Shown: positions 25,424-32,958 of the stretch, one piece after another
Position numbering within the stretch: position 1 is the stretch's first letter
Layout: every line of letters begins with the position of its first letter
Source: Streptomyces apocyni
GTDB lineage: Bacteria; Actinomycetota; Actinomycetes; Streptomycetales; Streptomycetaceae
DNA: 64,000 nt
Direction of reading: 5' to 3'
NCBI RefSeq assembly: GCF_009739465.1
Contig: NZ_WHOM01000072.1
Span: forward strand, 1,641 to 65,640
The notes under the pieces: model-generated
What the model was told of the DNA's origin: nothing
The model's database searches: none
What the model saw: the letters and a program-made list of their open reading frames with translations, nothing else
Made by a program: the position numbers and the translations under genes

Positions 25424-26935
25424 TCACGAGCCCTGGGGCTGGCTCGCGGCGCCTGTGGAGAGACGGGGGCCCGTCGGGAGGAAAGTTGACCACTGGGCCG
25501 GGATGGGTAGCGGGTCGACGTTCTTGTAGCCGAGCCGGTTCTGGGCCTGCTGCGCCTCCGCCTGACGCGCCTGCTTCTCCTGCGCGGAGCCGGAGGAGCC
25601 GATGCCGGAGTCGTCGGTGGCGCTGTCGCCGTTCGACTGCATCGCGTAGCGCAGGCCGGTGTCGGTGACGAGGAACAGGAAGCCCGTGTCGGTCGTGGAG
25701 CCCTTGAACTGCCGGAAGAGCTGGCCTGATCCGGGGGTGACATAGGCGCTGCTGGAGCCGGTCGGCAGCGGGAGGGGGAAGCCGGTTCCCGCCCAGGTGC
25801 TCAGCGTGGTGCTGCCGTCCCGGTCGTCGACGTCGCGCAGGACGTTGCAGACGGTGTTGCGGGCGCCCTGCTTGGCGGTCGCGGAGTTGACCGCGTCCGG
25901 CAGGTCGCGGGGCCAGATGCGGTCCTGGCCGTACGGCTTGCCGGGCTGGATGGTGGCGGGGCTGACCCGCCGCGCCTTGCCGTCCTGGCCAAGGGGGACC
26001 AGATCGCGGCGGCTGAGGAGGAGCTTCGCCGTGAAGTCCGACACGGGGGCCACGCGGCCGGGCAGGACCAGGTACTTCTGGTTCCTGGTGCCGTCGGTGG
26101 CCTCAAGGACCATGCCGACCTTGTAGTCGCCGGGAACGCCCGCGTCGTCGCCTGGGGTGCCGTCGCTCTTCGGGAAGGTGATGCGATCGCCCTGGTGGAG
26201 GGTGTCCAGCCAGTCGTTGGTCACTCGTTGGGGTTCGCGGTCCCGGCCGACCACCTGGCGCAGCAGGAGTTCGTCGTTCGCGATCTCGTACGCGCGGCCC
26301 TTGGCGTCGACCACGTACCGGGTCTTGTCCGGGGCCTGTACGTAGAGGAGTTCGCCGCCGCGCAGGCGGCCCGCGCCCTCGGTCTCCTGCTGGTCGCGTT
26401 CGGCGAGGACGAACGCCGCCTTCTGGATCGACCGGCCGCCCCCGCCCGGCCGTTCGCACACCGCCCAGCGCTTGGCCTGGGCGGCTTCCTTCGGGTCGGG
26501 CAGGCGGTCGGGAGCGTACGGGATGCCGAGGGTGGCGCCGTGCGGGATCTTGCCGTTGTCGAGGACCGACTCGTCTACGTTGATGACCTTGCCCTTGTCG
26601 GGGTTGAGCAGGAGCTTGGCCGACGACATGTTCAGCACCGGATGCAGCTGCGTCTTCTTTCCGGTGGTGAGCACCACGTAGCGCGTCGTGGACTTGCTGG
26701 CGATGATCACGTTCTCGCCCGGCTTGTTCCAGTCCTTGGGGGCGACCGGCTTGAACATGCCCCATGCGCCGAAGGCCGCGAGGATCACCACTCCGACGAT
26801 GACCCCGGGAAGCACCGCGCGCAGCGGGCGCGGCGCGCCCTCCTCCGAACCGGTCGCATTGGGCTGTACGAACTGCGCTATCAGCCTCCGCTTCGCGAAG
26901 GTGTAGGCGTTCAGCTCGTCCCGTCGTGATGCCAT
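25424..26935 (-). CDS. eccB: type VII secretion membrane protein EccB
   Basis: 503 aa, ATG start with GGAGAGGG upstream. Short cytoplasmic N-terminus MASRRDELNAYTFAKRR (the conserved EccB start), one membrane helix about 38-61, then a large extracytoplasmic domain with repeat-like segments and two Cys (for example CERPGGGG and TVCNVLRDV). EccB builds the periplasm-facing part of the ESX pore. It lies upstream of mycP in one leftward operon, divergent from eccE with a 190-bp spacer. Confidence 0.95.
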   Translation of the reverse strand: MASRRDELNAYTFAKRRLIAQFVQPNATGSEEGAPRPLRAVLPGVIVGVVILAAFGAWGMFKPVAPKDWNKPGENVIIASKSTTRYVVLTTGKKTQLHPVLNMSSAKLLLNPDKGKVINVDESVLDNGKIPHGATLGIPYAPDRLPDPKEAAQAKRWAVCERPGGGGRSIQKAAFVLAERDQQETEGAGRLRGGELLYVQAPDKTRYVVDAKGRAYEIANDELLLRQVVGRDREPQRVTNDWLDTLHQGDRITFPKSDGTPGDDAGVPGDYKVGMVLEATDGTRNQKYLVLPGRVAPVSDFTAKLLLSRRDLVPLGQDGKARRVSPATIQPGKPYGQDRIWPRDLPDAVNSATAKQGARNTVCNVLRDVDDRDGSTTLSTWAGTGFPLPLPTGSSSAYVTPGSGQLFRQFKGSTTDTGFLFLVTDTGLRYAMQSNGDSATDDSGIGSSGSAQEKQARQAEAQQAQNRLGYKNVDPLPIPAQWSTFLPTGPRLSTGAASQPQGS

Positions 26936-27126
26936 CTGTCCGCTGTCCCTCTCCCCCGCCGGGCGACCAGGTTCCCATACAGATCGGGACGGCCTGCCGT
27001 CGGGCCGCCCCTACTATGCCTGTTGGCGCTCGTGTCTTACTGCTCAGGTAAGGTGACCGACCGGTCAACCCCCATGGGAATCTGGTTGATTGCGGACACG
27101 GCGGATACGAGGGGGGCAACACGGCG

Positions 27127-28488
27127 GTGGGTACGGCGACGCGTACGCGAAACGGGCGGACCACCGGTCGAGCGCCAGAGACTTCCCGGCGGCAACGCAG
27201 CAACGCCCCGGAGGCGCGCACACGCACCGACCAGAGGGCACGCACCGGCCAGGGCGTCCCCGCGACGACGACGTTGCGCCCCCTCGCACGTACCAGCCGC
27301 ATCGGGCCGGTGCAGCTGCGGCAGTTGGTGCTGGTGGAGTGCGCGCTGGCGCTGGTCGTCGTCGGACTGGCTCTCGGCGGCCTCTGGCTCGTCCCGGCCT
27401 GTGTCGTGGCGGGCGTGCTGTTGCTCCTCGCGGTGATCCGCCGCCGTGGTCACGCTCTCCAGGACTGGCTCTCGACCGCCCAGAGGCTGCGTACGCGCAG
27501 GCGCGTCACCGCTCCCGCGGCGCCGGACACCGACCCGGCCCTCGCGCCGGTCGCCGAGTGTGTGCCGGGTCTGAAGCCGTACACCTTTGTCGACCGTAAG
27601 CGGCGTCGCAGCGTCGGCATGCTCGGCGACGGCACCTTCCTCACGGCGGTGGTGCGGGTCGAGGCGGGCGGTGAGGCGCTGCGCCCCGCGTTCGGCGCGC
27701 GTGCGCTGCCGCTGAGTCTCCTGGCGGACGCTCTCGACGTGGACGATATCGCCCTTGAGTCCGCGCAGTTGGTGCAGCAGGTGCGGTCCGCGCCCGCCCC
27801 GCACCTGCCTCAGCAGTCCGTGGCCCGGCTTTCCTACACCCCCCTCCAGGAACGGACCGGAACGCCCGCCCTGCGCATGACCTGGGTGGCCCTGAAGCTG
27901 GACCCGGAGCTGTGCTCGGAGGCGGTCCAGGCACGCGGCGGCGGTGTCGAGGGGGCTCAGCGCTGCCTGGTGCGCGCGGCCGACCACATAGCGAGCCGCA
28001 TCACCGGTGCCGGGTTCCGGGCCGTCGTACTCGACCAGGAGGATCTCAACTCCGCGGTGGCGACGTCGGCCTGCGCCAGCCCGATGCGCGCCGCGCGCGC
28101 GGCCAGGCCCGACGCCCCGCCGCAGCGCCGGACCCAGGAGACCGCGCGCGTGTGGCGCTGCGACGACCGGTGGCATACCACCTATGTGGTGGGCCGCTGG
28201 CCCGAGTTGGGGCGGGCGGCGACGCCCCTGCCACAGCTGGTGTCCCTGCTGACCTCGATCCCCGCGTACGCCACCACCGTCAGCCTCACCCTGCGGCGCG
28301 GCTCGCACCACGCGTCGGTGCAAGTCGGCGGCCATGTTCGCGTCACCGGCGGCTCCGACAACGACCTCGTCGAGGTGCGACGGGCTCTGGAGAGCGCCGC
28401 ACGCTCCGCGAAGGTGGGTCTCGTACGACTTGACCGTGAGCAACAGCCGGGAGCGCTGGCGACGCTGCCGCTGGGAGGTACGCGATGA
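27127..28488 (+). CDS. eccE: type VII secretion protein EccE
   Basis: 453 aa from GTG at 27127, with a GAGGGGGG stretch upstream. Basic, flexible N-terminus (1-60), two adjacent membrane helices at about 64-104, then a cytoplasmic domain. EccE is the peripheral membrane subunit of the ESX core. It lies divergent from eccB and overlaps the next gene as ATGA. EccE sequences diverge strongly, so assignment rests on topology, length and position. Confidence 0.88.
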   Translation: MGTATRTRNGRTTGRAPETSRRQRSNAPEARTRTDQRARTGQGVPATTTLRPLARTSRIGPVQLRQLVLVECALALVVVGLALGGLWLVPACVVAGVLLLLAVIRRRGHALQDWLSTAQRLRTRRRVTAPAAPDTDPALAPVAECVPGLKPYTFVDRKRRRSVGMLGDGTFLTAVVRVEAGGEALRPAFGARALPLSLLADALDVDDIALESAQLVQQVRSAPAPHLPQQSVARLSYTPLQERTGTPALRMTWVALKLDPELCSEAVQARGGGVEGAQRCLVRAADHIASRITGAGFRAVVLDQEDLNSAVATSACASPMRAARAARPDAPPQRRTQETARVWRCDDRWHTTYVVGRWPELGRAATPLPQLVSLLTSIPAYATTVSLTLRRGSHHASVQVGGHVRVTGGSDNDLVEVRRALESAARSAKVGLVRLDREQQPGALATLPLGGTR

Positions 28489-29204
28489 GCGCCGCACGCG
28501 CACCCATCGGCCGCCTGCGGGGGCTGCTCGGCCCTCGGCACGCCGGGCACGCGGTGCCCACGGACGCTCTCGGCGCGCTGTCGCTGCCCGTCGGGGACGA
28601 CGGCGTGGTGATCGGTGACGACGCCGAGGGCCGCCCGCAGATCGTGGGCTTCCACCGGCCGGTGCCGTACGAGGTTCTGCTGATCGGTGGTCTGTGGACG
28701 GCCCAGGTGCTGGCCCTGCGCACGGCGGGCACGGGGGCGCGGGTCGCCGTCGAGACCGGCCGCGGGCAGGCGTGGACGACGCTGGCACAGGCCGCGGGCG
28801 CGGGGCTGGAGTGCATCACGCTGCACGACGTGGGCCGCGTGCCGCCGACGGGAGCGACGGTCGGCGATCCGGTGCTGGTGGTGCGGGACTGCGGGATGCG
28901 GCCGCCGCGCGGGCGGGTGGTGGCGTCGCCGTGGCAGTCGGTGCTGACGCTGTTGCCCTATATGAGCCCGGTGGCGCCCCGGCTGATGCGTGCCGCTTCG
29001 CTGGTGGGCGTTCAGCGGGTGTCGCCGGGTGAGGCGGAGCAGGTCGGCAGAATCCTGGGACTGTCGCGGGCGGAGAGCGAGGCGTTGCCCACGTTGGCGG
29101 ACGGGGTCACGCTGTGGTGTTCCGGGCGCGAGCGGCAGTGGGTGATGACGGTGGGGACAGACGCGGAGTCGGGGTTGTTGGGCGTCGCTCGGCGGATGGA
29201 CTGA
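28485..29204 (+). CDS. ESX-linked hypothetical protein coupled to eccE
   Basis: 239 aa, ATG overlapping the eccE stop as ATGA, so coupled. No signal peptide or clear membrane helix; a VGDPVLVVRDCG strand and PWQSVLTLLPYMSP segment are visible. I do not recognise the family. Tight coupling suggests a cytoplasmic partner of the EccE/EccC face. The gene end (RRMD, stop) is tandemly duplicated (29192-29221), followed by an 8-bp hairpin (29201-29232). Confidence 0.8.
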   Translation: MSAARAPIGRLRGLLGPRHAGHAVPTDALGALSLPVGDDGVVIGDDAEGRPQIVGFHRPVPYEVLLIGGLWTAQVLALRTAGTGARVAVETGRGQAWTTLAQAAGAGLECITLHDVGRVPPTGATVGDPVLVVRDCGMRPPRGRVVASPWQSVLTLLPYMSPVAPRLMRAASLVGVQRVSPGEAEQVGRILGLSRAESEALPTLADGVTLWCSGRERQWVMTVGTDAESGLLGVARRMD

Positions 29205-29232
29205 GAGCGGATGGACTGAGACGGGCTCTCAG
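29192..29232 (+). terminator. tandem duplication forming a hairpin after eccE-linked gene
   Basis: 15-bp GCGGATGGACTGAGA is repeated (29192-29206, 29207-29221) across the stop codon. CTGAGAGC (29201-29208) pairs perfectly with GCTCTCAG (29225-29232). Probable terminator. Confidence 0.6.
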
Positions 29233-29321
29233 GGGCGTATCGGCGTCATATCGGCTTCGTGGTGGACTCGTACAGGGCAACATGGCTTCCGGCGGCGATG
29301 GTTGGTTGCCACAAGCGCGAA

Positions 29322-29345
29322 CGCACGGTGAAACGCACGGTGAAA
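29322..29345 (+). repeat. 12-bp direct repeat in bldB leader
   Basis: CGCACGGTGAAA occurs twice in tandem (29322-29333, 29334-29345); the second copy runs into the AAAGGA ribosome binding site (start codon 29356). Confidence 0.85.
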
Positions 29346-29355
29346 GGACAGCGGC

Positions 29356-29589
29356 ATGGGGACCCAGCAGGAGAAGGACGAGCTGTACGCCCTGGACATC
29401 TCGGATGTGGAGTGGCTGAGCCCGCCCGGTACCGAGGAGGCCGAGGAGCGGGTCGAGATCGCGTATCTGCCCGGTGGCGCGGTGGCGATGCGGTCGTCGA
29501 TGGACCCCGAGACCGTCCTGCGGTATACCGAGGCGGAGTGGCGGGCGTTCGTACTGGGGGCGCGGGACGGCGAGTTCGATCTGCGGTAG
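29356..29589 (+). CDS. bldB: BldB-like DUF397 developmental regulator
   Basis: 77 aa, ATG with AAAGGACAG site. DUF397 core: LYALDISDVEWLSPPGTEE then VEIAYLPGGAVAMRSS and TVLRYTEAEWRAFVLGARDGEFDL. BldB is the DUF397 protein whose loss blocks aerial hyphae formation in S. coelicolor, and as I recall bldB lies in the streptomycete ESX locus. Here the gene follows eccE and its partner, in the same direction. The symbol rests on family plus location; the protein is shorter than reported BldB, so confidence is not full. A 9-bp stem hairpin (29613-29651) 24 nt after its stop is likely its terminator. Confidence 0.72.
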   Translation: MGTQQEKDELYALDISDVEWLSPPGTEEAEERVEIAYLPGGAVAMRSSMDPETVLRYTEAEWRAFVLGARDGEFDLR

Positions 29590-29969
29590 CGGGTGACAGA
29601 CGGCGGCCCGGGGTGTGGTGGGTGAAGGTCCTGGTGACTCGTCCACCACACGGGGCGTCTTCGGAGTTCGTACGAGTGCGCGCTGACGGCGGGACTTTGG
29701 CGCGGATTGCCCTCGTTTGGGCAGGGTGCTGTTCGCTGCGGATGTCGCATTCGGGAAGAACGTGATGTACGGGGCAATCGGCTTCGGGTGGACGGGCCTG
29801 CCGTAGTGGTGGTGCTGGTGATTAGGCTGGGTCCGGGAACGGCGCCAGACCCCGCGTGCGGGCTGCGCGCGCCCCGGGGGGAGAGCCGGGATCGGACCGA
29901 TGGGCGGGCAGAAGCAAGTGGCCGCCCTCACTGCGGCACTGAGGGTGCTGGACCACACCAGGAGGCATT
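29590..29969 (+). promoter_or_regulatory. bldB terminator and upstream region of ParA-like gene
   Basis: 380 bp without a gene. GTGTGGTGG (29613-29621) pairs with CCACCACAC (29643-29651), outer arms extended by GC pairs: terminator for bldB. Near the right end, CCCTCA/TGAGGG (about 29926-29946) is a small hairpin just before the AGGAGG site of the next gene. No clear promoter boxes seen. Confidence 0.55.
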
Positions 29970-32744
29970 GTGAACAGCGATCGGGACGAGATTCGCGGGG
30001 GCTGGAATACGCCCGTCGACGATCAGTCCGACGCGGAACCCGAGATGACGGGTGAGTTCACCATCGACTACACCCCGCCTGCCTGGTACACGCAGAACGC
30101 GGCGGGGGCGGAGGGAGCGGCGGGCGCTTCGGCTTCGGCTTCGGCTTCAGCGGCTGGTGCGACGCCTCCTCTTCCTCCGCCGCCTGTCGGGGCTCCGATA
30201 GAGGTCCCCGGGCTACCTGCGGGGAGTGGGTTCGAGCCGAACGTGCCGCAGGCCGCACCGCCTGCACCGGCCGCACCAGCCGCACCCGCTTCGTCCGCTT
30301 CGTCCGCGGGGCATGAGAGCCCTGAGAACGGTGACGTGGAGAGCGGTGCGACCATACGGTTCTCCGCGGGTGCGCTGAAGCGTGAGATCGCGGAGCGGGC
30401 CGAGTCCGCGGGTTCGGCGGCGGACGCCGGTGAGGCGGTCGGCGGTGAGGCGGTCGGCGGCGGGCCGTCGGACTCTGTCCCCTCGGCTCCTCTTACGGGG
30501 GACGGCTCCGCGGATTCAGAGGTACGGACCGGTGAGGGGGCGGCGGACGCCGGGGACGCGGAGTCGACAGACTCCGGGTCCGGGGCGGATTCCGGGGCTG
30601 ACGCGGCTTCGGAAGGCGGCGCAGCGGCGGCGGCGGCCGGGGACGGTGGCGGCAGCGACTTCACGCCCCAGGATTCGGTGCCGGAGGATTCCGTGCCGGA
30701 GGACTCGGTGCCGGAGCCCGCCGTGTCAGCCGACGTTGCGCACGAGGTACGGGACGAGGTTCCGGTCAACGCCGTGCAGGATGCCGTGCCGGGTGAGCAG
30801 CCGTGGGCGCCGGGCGCCGGTGGTGTGCCGCAGGGTGCGCTTCCACCGCTGCCGCCCGCCTTCCAGCCCGCGGCCGCGGCCCCGGCCCAGCCGCAGGCAC
30901 CGGCCTCGGCTCCGCAGTGGCCCACTCCCGCGCAGCAGGCGGCGGAGCCTGTCCAGAGCCAGGTCATGCCCCCGGCACAGCCTCAGAACCCGCAGCCCAC
31001 GCCCACGCCCCCGGCCTGGCCGACGGACCCCGCCCAGGCGGCCGCCGCCGCCCAGCCTCAGATCCCGGCACAGCCCCAGGGCGGTTACGGCCCCCCGCAG
31101 GCGCCTACCGCCGCTCCCGGAACGCCCAACGGCCCGGCGCCGCAGGGCGGCTACGGCTTCCCCCAGGCGGGCGGCGCTCCCTCCGCTCCAGCACCGGACG
31201 CGCCCCATCCGCCTGCCCAGCAGGCTGGCTACGGCTTCCCGCAGCCGGGTGTGGCCCCCGGCGCTCCGGCGCCACAGAGCGGGTACGGGTTCCCTCAGGC
31301 CGCTCCCGCGCCTGGTGCGCCCAACACCCAGTCGCCCCAGGCCGGATACGGCTTCCCGGCTCCCCAGGGCGCCCCCCAGCCCCAGCCACAGCCCCAACCA
31401 CAGGCGCAACAACCGCAGCCACTACCCACGCAGCAGCCGCAACCCGCCCAGCAGCCCCAGCCCCCCGCCGCCCCCACCGACCCCCGCGCCAACGCCGCCA
31501 CCTGGCCGCAGCCCGTCGCGCATGACCAGCGGGAGCGGCAGGTGCCGGGCGCGCCCCTCGGGTACACGGCCGCCGTCGAGCTGTCGTCCGACCGGCTGCT
31601 GAACAAGAAGCAGAAGGCCAAGAGCAGCCGCACCTCCGGCAGCGGCGGGTCCCGCTTCAAGCTCGGCGGCAAGAAGGAAGAGGCCGAGCGACAGCGCAAG
31701 CTGGACCTCATCCGTACGCCAGTGTTGTCCTGCTACCGGATCGCGGTGATCTCCCTCAAGGGCGGCGTCGGCAAGACGACGACCACCACCGCGCTCGGCG
31801 CGACCCTGGCCACCGAGCGGCAGGACAAGATCCTGGCGATCGACGCCAACCCGGACGCCGGTACGCTCGGCCGCCGCGTGCGCCGGGAGACCGGGGCCAC
31901 CATCCGGGACCTGGTCCAGGCGATCCCGTACATCAACTCGTACATGGACATCCGGCGGTTCACCTCACAGGCGCCGTCCGGTCTTGAGATCATCGCCAAC
32001 GACGTGGACCCCGCGGTCTCCACGACCTTCAACGACGAGGACTACCGGCGCGCGATCGACGTGCTCGGCAAGCAGTACCCGATCATCCTCACCGACTCCG
32101 GTACGGGCCTGCTCTACAGCGCGATGCGCGGAGTGCTCGACCTGGCCGACCAGTTGATCATTATTTCGACGCCGTCGGTCGACGGAGCGAGCAGCGCCAG
32201 TACGACGCTGGACTGGCTCTCCGCGCATGGGTACGCGGAACTGGTCTCGCGGTCGCTCACCGTGATCTCCGGGGTGCGCGAGACCGGCAAGATGATCAAG
32301 GTCGACGACATCGTGCAGCACTTCGAGACCCGCTGCCGGGGCGTGGTCGTCATCCCCTTCGACGAACACCTCTCGGCTGGGGCCGAGGTCGACCTCGACA
32401 TGATGCGACCGAAGACCCGCGACGCGTACTTCACCCTTTCGGCGCTGGTCGCCGAGGACTTCGCGCGCGCCCAGCAGGAGCAGGGTCTGTGGATGCCGCA
32501 GGGCGGCAACCAGCCGCCCCAGTTGGCCCCGCCGCTGCCCGGCCAGCCACACCCGGGGCAGCAGCAGCCCGCGCCCAGCCAGCCAGTCCAGCCCGGACCG
32601 CCCCACGGCCAGGGCCAGCCCCAGCCCCAAGGCCAGCCCCCGCACGCGTATCCCCCGCAACAGCCCCACCCCGGCCACCCCGGCCAGCCCTACCCGCCCC
32701 AACAGCCGTACCCAGGCGGTCCCCCGCCCAACGCTCCCCAGTAG
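29970..32744 (+). CDS. large ParA/MinD-like ATPase with disordered Pro-rich tails (ESX-associated)
   Basis: 924 aa, GTG with AGGAGG 5 nt upstream. Residues 1-560 are low-complexity Pro/Ala/Gln/Gly with five GYGxP units (about 371-455); a short conserved-looking N-terminal motif FTIDYTPPAWYTQNA is at 30-44. The P-loop ATPase is at about 585-840 with deviant Walker A LKGGVGKTTT (KGGVGKT 597-603). The C-terminal 80 residues are again Pro/Gln-rich. Family: EspI/MinD-like proteins of type VII loci. Possibly spatially organizes secretion at hyphal poles; inference. Followed by a 16-bp stem terminator. Confidence 0.88.
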   Translation: MNSDRDEIRGGWNTPVDDQSDAEPEMTGEFTIDYTPPAWYTQNAAGAEGAAGASASASASAAGATPPLPPPPVGAPIEVPGLPAGSGFEPNVPQAAPPAPAAPAAPASSASSAGHESPENGDVESGATIRFSAGALKREIAERAESAGSAADAGEAVGGEAVGGGPSDSVPSAPLTGDGSADSEVRTGEGAADAGDAESTDSGSGADSGADAASEGGAAAAAAGDGGGSDFTPQDSVPEDSVPEDSVPEPAVSADVAHEVRDEVPVNAVQDAVPGEQPWAPGAGGVPQGALPPLPPAFQPAAAAPAQPQAPASAPQWPTPAQQAAEPVQSQVMPPAQPQNPQPTPTPPAWPTDPAQAAAAAQPQIPAQPQGGYGPPQAPTAAPGTPNGPAPQGGYGFPQAGGAPSAPAPDAPHPPAQQAGYGFPQPGVAPGAPAPQSGYGFPQAAPAPGAPNTQSPQAGYGFPAPQGAPQPQPQPQPQAQQPQPLPTQQPQPAQQPQPPAAPTDPRANAATWPQPVAHDQRERQVPGAPLGYTAAVELSSDRLLNKKQKAKSSRTSGSGGSRFKLGGKKEEAERQRKLDLIRTPVLSCYRIAVISLKGGVGKTTTTTALGATLATERQDKILAIDANPDAGTLGRRVRRETGATIRDLVQAIPYINSYMDIRRFTSQAPSGLEIIANDVDPAVSTTFNDEDYRRAIDVLGKQYPIILTDSGTGLLYSAMRGVLDLADQLIIISTPSVDGASSASTTLDWLSAHGYAELVSRSLTVISGVRETGKMIKVDDIVQHFETRCRGVVVIPFDEHLSAGAEVDLDMMRPKTRDAYFTLSALVAEDFARAQQEQGLWMPQGGNQPPQLAPPLPGQPHPGQQQPAPSQPVQPGPPHGQGQPQPQGQPPHAYPPQQPHPGHPGQPYPPQQPYPGGPPPNAPQ

Positions 32745-32768
32745 CCCGCCCAAGGGGCTGGAAACCAA

Positions 32769-32804
32769 TGAGGGCTCGCACCGTCCACACGGTGCGAGCC
32801 CTCA
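32769..32804 (+). terminator. terminator of ParA-like gene
   Basis: Perfect 16-bp stem (32769-32784 with 32789-32804), 4-nt loop CCAC, 25 nt after the stop codon. Confidence 0.92.
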
Positions 32805-32881
32805 GGCATGACCGAAGGGAGCTACCGAAGGGAATTACCGGAGGAGGGAATTACCGAAAGCTACACTCCGGTCACATACCG

Positions 32882-32911
32882 TTGACATGTTTAGACCACC
32901 GCTGGTAAACA
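32882..32911 (+). promoter_or_regulatory. candidate housekeeping promoter for peptide ABC operon
   Basis: TTGACA (32882-32887), 17-18 bp, then GTAAACA (32905-32911) as a weak -10. A TACCGAAGGGA series of near-repeats lies just upstream (32812-32865). The start codon follows 48 bp downstream. Confidence 0.55.
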
Positions 32912-32958
32912 CTCACACCAACCCGCTCCGTCGCCGCGATGACGCGAGGTCACGAGCC

